The notes below the pieces were generated by a model. It made no database searches and had not been told where the DNA came from. It saw nothing but the letters and a program-made list of their open reading frames with translations. A stretch of 64,000 nucleotides of DNA from Methylibium sp035476815 (GTDB taxonomy: Bacteria; Pseudomonadota; Gammaproteobacteria; Burkholderiales; Burkholderiaceae_C): positions 68,830 through 132,829 of the forward strand of contig DATILD010000009.1 of assembly GCA_035476815.1 (NCBI GenBank), in the 5' to 3' direction. Both the position numbers and the translations under genes were made by a program. Positions 60,631 through 64,000 of the stretch are shown piece after piece. Position 1 is the first letter of the stretch. Every line of letters starts with the position of its first letter.

Positions 60631-61770
60631 ATGCGGCCCGACACGCCCGATCGCACCCACCCGCTGCAGGTCGGCGACCCGGCGCCCTGGTTCATCGGCC
60701 GCAACCCGAGCAACCCCCGCTACGACTTCAGCTCGGTGGCCGGCCGCCCCGTGCTGCTGAGCTTCCTCGGCAGCAGCGCCGATGCCGAGGGCGCCGCGCT
60801 GCTGGCCGCGATCGACGCCGCGGCGGCGCTGTTCGACGACGAGCGCCTGTGCTTCTTCGGCGTCAGCAGCGACCCGGCCGACGCCGCGCGGCTGACCGAC
60901 CGCATCCCCGGGCGACGTTTCTTCCTCGATGCCGACGGTGCGATCGCGCGGCGGTACGGCGCGGTCGATGCCGCGGGCCGGCCGCGCCGCCTCGGCTACC
61001 TGCTCGATGCGCGGCTGCGGGTCGTCGCGGTGCTGCCCTGCCCCGAGGGCGACGCCGCCCGCCATGCCGCGCAGCTGCTGCAGCTCGCCGCCGCGCTGCC
61101 GCCGCCCGAGGCACCGCGCCCGGCCCTGCCGCAGGCACCGGTGCTGGTGCTGCCCGACGTGTTCGAGCCCGCGCTGTGCCAGCACCTGGTCGAGCTCTAC
61201 CGCAGCCAGGGCGGCGTGGAGTCCGGCTTCATGCGCGAGGAGGGCGGCCGCACCGTCGGCCGGCTCGACGCCGGCTTCAAGCGCCGCCGCGACCACGAGA
61301 TCGCCGACCCGGCGCTGCGCCGGGCCTGCACCGCGCGCATCCACGACCGGCTCGCACCCGAGCTGCTGAAGGCCTTCCAGTTCCGCGCCACCCGCATCGA
61401 GCGCCACATCGTGGCCTGCTACGACGCCGCCGACCGCGGCTTCTTCCGCGCCCACCGCGACAACACCACCGCCGGCACCGCGCACCGCCGCTTCGCGGTC
61501 TCGCTGTTCCTCAACAGCGGCGGCTTCGACGGCGGCCAGCTGCGCTTCCCCGAGTACGGCAATGCGCTCTACACCGCGCCGCTCGGCGGCGCGGTGGTGT
61601 TCTCCTGCACGCTGCTGCACGAGGCGCTGCCGGTCACCGCCGGCCAGCGCTACATGTTCCTGCCCTTCCTCTACGACGAGGCGGCGGCACGGGTGCGCGA
61701 GCGCAACGCCGGCCTGCTGGGCGAGCCGCCCGCGGCGGCCGACGGGGGCGCCGCGCTCAGCGGTGCTTGA
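60631..61770 (+). CDS. Peroxiredoxin-like domain fused to 2OG-Fe(II) oxygenase
   Basis: The N-terminal 170 residues of this 379-aa protein have a thioredoxin/AhpC outline (LQVGDPAPWFIGRNPSN; VLLSFLGSSADAEGAALLAA; RRFFLDADGAIARRYGA), but the peroxidatic cysteine position reads SSADAEG, so the thiol chemistry is lost. Residues 180-370 are a prolyl-4-hydroxylase-type dioxygenase: FFRAHRDNTTAG gives the His-x-Asp iron ligands (about 275-277), LLHEALPVTAGQRYMFLPFL the distal His and the 2OG-binding Arg. Substrate unknown. Its end overlaps the convergent enoyl-CoA hydratase gene by 14 bases. Confidence 0.82.
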   Translation: MRPDTPDRTHPLQVGDPAPWFIGRNPSNPRYDFSSVAGRPVLLSFLGSSADAEGAALLAAIDAAAALFDDERLCFFGVSSDPADAARLTDRIPGRRFFLDADGAIARRYGAVDAAGRPRRLGYLLDARLRVVAVLPCPEGDAARHAAQLLQLAAALPPPEAPRPALPQAPVLVLPDVFEPALCQHLVELYRSQGGVESGFMREEGGRTVGRLDAGFKRRRDHEIADPALRRACTARIHDRLAPELLKAFQFRATRIERHIVACYDAADRGFFRAHRDNTTAGTAHRRFAVSLFLNSGGFDGGQLRFPEYGNALYTAPLGGAVVFSCTLLHEALPVTAGQRYMFLPFLYDEAAARVRERNAGLLGEPPAAADGGAALSGA

Positions 61771-62545
61771 ACGCCGGCTTGCGCTTGTGCACGAAGGCGT
61801 CCATGCCTTCCTTCTGGTCCTCGGTCGCGAACAGCGCGTGGAACATGCGGCGCTCGAAGCCCACGCCCTCGGCCAGCGTGGTCTCCCAGGCGCGGTTCAC
61901 GCATTCCTTGGCCGCCATCAGGCTGGGCAGCGAGCGGTGGCAGATCGCGTCGGCGGCGCTCTGCGCCTCGGCCAGCAGGTCGGCCGCCGGCACGACGCGC
62001 GCGACCAGGCCGCTGCGCTCGGCCTCGGCGGAATCCATCATGCGGCCGGTCAGCACCAGGTCCATCGCCTTGGCCTTGCCGACCGCACGCGGCATGCGCT
62101 GCGTGCCGCCGGCGCCGGGGATGATGCCCAGCGTGGTCTCGGGCAGGCCGAACTTGGCGTTGTCGGCGGCGATGATCAGGTCGCACAGCAGCGCCAGCTC
62201 GCAACCGCCGCCGAGCGCGTAGCCGGCCACCGCGGCGATCACCGGCTTGCGCACGCCGCGGATGGTCTCCCAGTTGCGGGTGATGAAGCCGCCCTTGTAG
62301 ACGTCGGTGAAGCCCATCGTCGCCATCGCCGCCACGTCGGCGCCGGCCGCGAACGCGCGCTCGCTGCCGGTGATGACGATGCAGCCGATGCTCTCGTCGG
62401 CGTCGAAGGCGGTCAGCGCCTCGCCCAGCTCGTCCATCAGCGCGTCGTTCAGCGCGTTCAACACCTTGGGGCGGTTCAGCGTGATCCAGCCGGCGGCCAG
62501 CGGCGCGTCGCCGCGGCGCTCGATCAGCAGGTGCTCGAAGTCCAT
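61757..62545 (-). CDS. Enoyl-CoA hydratase
   Basis: Crotonase-family enzyme hydrating trans-2-enoyl-CoA in beta-oxidation. The 262-aa product has ITLNRPKVLNALNDALMDEL, the oxyanion hole GSERAFAAGADV (about 58-69) and the catalytic glutamates in AVAGYALGGGCELALLCDLI and KFGLPETTLGIIPGAGGTQR (Glu in GLPE and the following GII). This combination with two Glu (CELAL and LPE) indicates a true hydratase rather than an isomerase. The C-terminal EGMDAFVHKRKPAFKHR is typical of EchA in Burkholderiales. Good ribosome binding site (CTGGAGAG). Confidence 0.92.
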   Translation of the reverse strand: MDFEHLLIERRGDAPLAAGWITLNRPKVLNALNDALMDELGEALTAFDADESIGCIVITGSERAFAAGADVAAMATMGFTDVYKGGFITRNWETIRGVRKPVIAAVAGYALGGGCELALLCDLIIAADNAKFGLPETTLGIIPGAGGTQRMPRAVGKAKAMDLVLTGRMMDSAEAERSGLVARVVPAADLLAEAQSAADAICHRSLPSLMAAKECVNRAWETTLAEGVGFERRMFHALFATEDQKEGMDAFVHKRKPAFKHR

Positions 62546-62693
62546 CAGGCTCTCCAGGGGAAGTTGCGGTCAACTGTACCCGTGGCCTGCGTCACGCCGG
62601 CTGTCTCCTGCGGGACGCACCGGTGCCGTCGCGGTGGGCGGCGGACGCCCACTGCGCTACCCTCGCGGCTGTCTCCAAACGCATTGGACGGGC

Positions 62694-63182
62694 ATGCCCA
62701 TCGTCTATCGCAAGACCGACAAGGGAATCAACGAGATCGCCACCCGCGCCCACCGCCTGGTGCCCCGCCTGCGCTCGGCGCTGATCCTGGTGGATGGCAA
62801 GCGCGGCGACGACGCGCTCGGCAAGCTGATCCTGCCGCCGGCCGACGGCGTGCTCGCCTCGCTGCTGGCCGACGGCTTCATCGAGGCGCTGCCGGGCAGC
62901 GCCGTGCCGGTCGCGGTCGCGCCCGGCGCTGCCGCGACCGCCGCCGCGCCGACGCCGGCGCCCGTCGTGCTGACGCTGGACGAGACCCGCCGCCGTGCGG
63001 TGCGCTGGATCACCGACCACCTCGGCCCCTACGGCGACCCGCTGAACATGCGCATCGAGAAGGTCAAGACCAGCGACGAGCTGCGCGGCGCGCTGGAGCT
63101 GGCCGACAACTTCGTGCGCCAGCAGCTCGGCGGCGCGCGGTCGCAGGAGTTCCGCCGCCACGTCGGGCTGCCGCCGGCCTGA
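62694..63182 (+). CDS. Conserved protein of unknown function
   Basis: A 162-aa cytoplasmic protein I cannot assign. Residues 1-60 (MPIVYRKTDKGINEIATRAH, LVDGKRGDDALGKLI) look like a small winged-helix or response-module domain seen in several uncharacterised betaproteobacterial proteins; an Ala/Pro linker (71-97) joins it to a helical C-terminus (LDETRRRAVRWITDHLGPYG; LRGALELADNFVRQQLGG). A 7-base-stem hairpin (GTGGGCG-GCGGA-CGCCCAC, 62634-62652) lies upstream of the start. ATG 62694 is preferred to the far upstream start, which runs antisense to the hydratase leader. Confidence 0.75.
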   Translation: MPIVYRKTDKGINEIATRAHRLVPRLRSALILVDGKRGDDALGKLILPPADGVLASLLADGFIEALPGSAVPVAVAPGAAATAAAPTPAPVVLTLDETRRRAVRWITDHLGPYGDPLNMRIEKVKTSDELRGALELADNFVRQQLGGARSQEFRRHVGLPPA

Positions 63183-63183
63183 A

Positions 63184-64000
63184 CTACGGCGCGGCCTGCT
63201 GCGGCAGCCGCTCGATCATCAGGTCGATGTGGCTGTCCGGGCCCTGGCGGATCACGATGCGCACCGGCAGGTACTGCAGCGACGGCGCGAACCAGGTCTC
63301 GATGCTCAGCACGCTGGGCGTGCCCTCGCGGCGCGGCTTCACGTGCCAGGCCGGCAGCGTGCCGAAGGGCGTGGCGAGCGCCTCCTCGCCGACCACGTCG
63401 TAGACCCAGAGGTCCATGCGTCGCGGCAGCGCCAGCGGCACGATCAGCTCGCCGCCGGCGCGCAGCGGCACGGTGCCGGTCGCGAACAGGAAGGTCAGCT
63501 GGACGAACTGGCTGGCCGTGTCCTGCAGGCCCGGCAGCGCCGGCAGCACACGGCCGCTGGCGAGCGTGACCTCGTCGCCGTCGAAGACCAGGCCGGTGCG
63601 CCGCGTCGGCGCGAAGGCGATGCGGGTCTCCTCGTCGTAGCGGCGCGGCGCCAGGCCCGCGGGGCCGAGCAGGCCGTCGCTGGTCATGCGCCGCTGCATC
63701 AGCGGCGCGAACGACGGGCCGACGATCACCTCGACCTGGACCTGGTAGCGGTCGCTCTCGCGCAGCCACTCGACCGTCGCATGGCCCTCGACCGGGCCGC
63801 GCACGTCGCCGCTCAGCGTGTAGCTGAGGCGGGTCGACAGCGGCCACTCGAAGGACGGCGAGGACGCCGCGGCTTCCGGGGCCGAGGCGGCAGGCGCGGC
63901 CTCGGCGACGGCGGTCGGTTCGGGTGACGGCGCCTCGGGCGGCGCCGGCGCGGCGACGGGCTCCGGCGCCACGGCCGAAGCCGGCGGCTCCGCGGGCAGC
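63184..64000 (-). CDS. DUF3108 family periplasmic protein (5' end outside window)
   Basis: The frame is open to the window edge, so the N-terminus is missing. The visible 272 codons begin with a Pro/Ala/Glu-rich linker (EPVAAPAPPEAPSPEPTAVA), then a DUF3108 domain: LSYTLSGDVRGPVEGHATVEWL, APRRYDEETRIAFAPTRRTG, QFVQLTFLFATG, LPAWHVKPRREG and TWFAPSLQYLPVRIVIRQG. DUF3108 proteins are probably exported lipoprotein-like envelope proteins with an unknown role. It is convergent with the preceding gene, 1 base away. Confidence 0.85.
   Translation of the reverse strand, partial: LPAEPPASAVAPEPVAAPAPPEAPSPEPTAVAEAAPAASAPEAAASSPSFEWPLSTRLSYTLSGDVRGPVEGHATVEWLRESDRYQVQVEVIVGPSFAPLMQRRMTSDGLLGPAGLAPRRYDEETRIAFAPTRRTGLVFDGDEVTLASGRVLPALPGLQDTASQFVQLTFLFATGTVPLRAGGELIVPLALPRRMDLWVYDVVGEEALATPFGTLPAWHVKPRREGTPSVLSIETWFAPSLQYLPVRIVIRQGPDSHIDLMIERLPQQAAP

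Overview
The window is a very GC-rich chromosomal segment of a betaproteobacterium, most likely a Burkholderiales member of the Rubrivivax/Leptothrix/Ideonella type. The basis is the L32 sequence, the yceD-rpmF order with divergent yceF and a methylase, the lysS sequence, and extragenic repeats of a style familiar in that group. No taxon search was possible. No tRNA, rRNA, CRISPR array, integrase or intact insertion sequence is visible.

Layout. Positions 1-3742 and 58529-64000 are housekeeping flanks: rpmF, yceD, a Maf/YceF pyrophosphatase, a tetrapyrrole-type methylase and rhlE on the left; lysS, a flavin-binding oxidase-like protein, a 2OG-Fe(II) oxygenase fusion, an enoyl-CoA hydratase, a small conserved protein and a DUF3108 protein on the right. 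Between them lie about 55 kb of surface-polysaccharide genes.

From 4949 to 34683 all genes run on the plus strand, many with 4-base ATGA overlaps, so they are probably one very long operon. First come nucleotide sugars (manC; rfbBDAC for dTDP-L-rhamnose). Next is a complete Kps-type ABC exporter (kpsM, kpsT, kpsE, kpsD). Then follow three large multidomain glycosyltransferases, an acetyltransferase, five sulfotransferase-like proteins of several subfamilies, a secreted protein of unknown function, an SGNH esterase with phage-tail-like modules, two methyltransferases and a GSCFA/SGNH protein. From 34698 to 47085 come two more methyltransferase genes, a secreted GH39-like glycosidase, a small protein behind a palindromic operator, a TauE/SafE exporter, cysQ, cysD, cysNC, a glycosyltransferase and a half-size kpsC. 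Together cysDNC (PAPS synthesis), the sulfotransferases (PAPS use) and cysQ (PAP removal) form a self-contained sulfation circuit. No sulfate-reduction genes (cysH, cysI) are present. I read the locus as making a sulfated, methylated and acylated, rhamnose-containing capsule exported by KpsMTED.

From 47054 to 58436 all genes are on the minus strand: kpsS-like, a UDP-sugar 4,6-dehydratase, a PglC-type initiating transferase, a PLP aminotransferase, ugd, a methyltransferase, two glycosyltransferases, an acetyltransferase and a Wzx-like flippase. This looks like a second, Wzx-dependent glycan pathway starting with an amino-dideoxy sugar, sharing UDP-glucuronate supply with the capsule.

Non-coding structure is unusually informative. 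Four families of hairpin-forming extragenic repeats lie between genes. One (52173-52250 and 56429-56578) keeps its flanks but changes its hairpin stem with full compensation, and would fold over the Shine-Dalgarno sequence of the next gene. Another forms two adjacent hairpin-ended elements (42455-42676 and 42726-42960) that fill the only gene-free stretch over 300 bases, between cysD and cysNC. The cysD frame is also open far upstream into a transposase-like helix-turn-helix domain.
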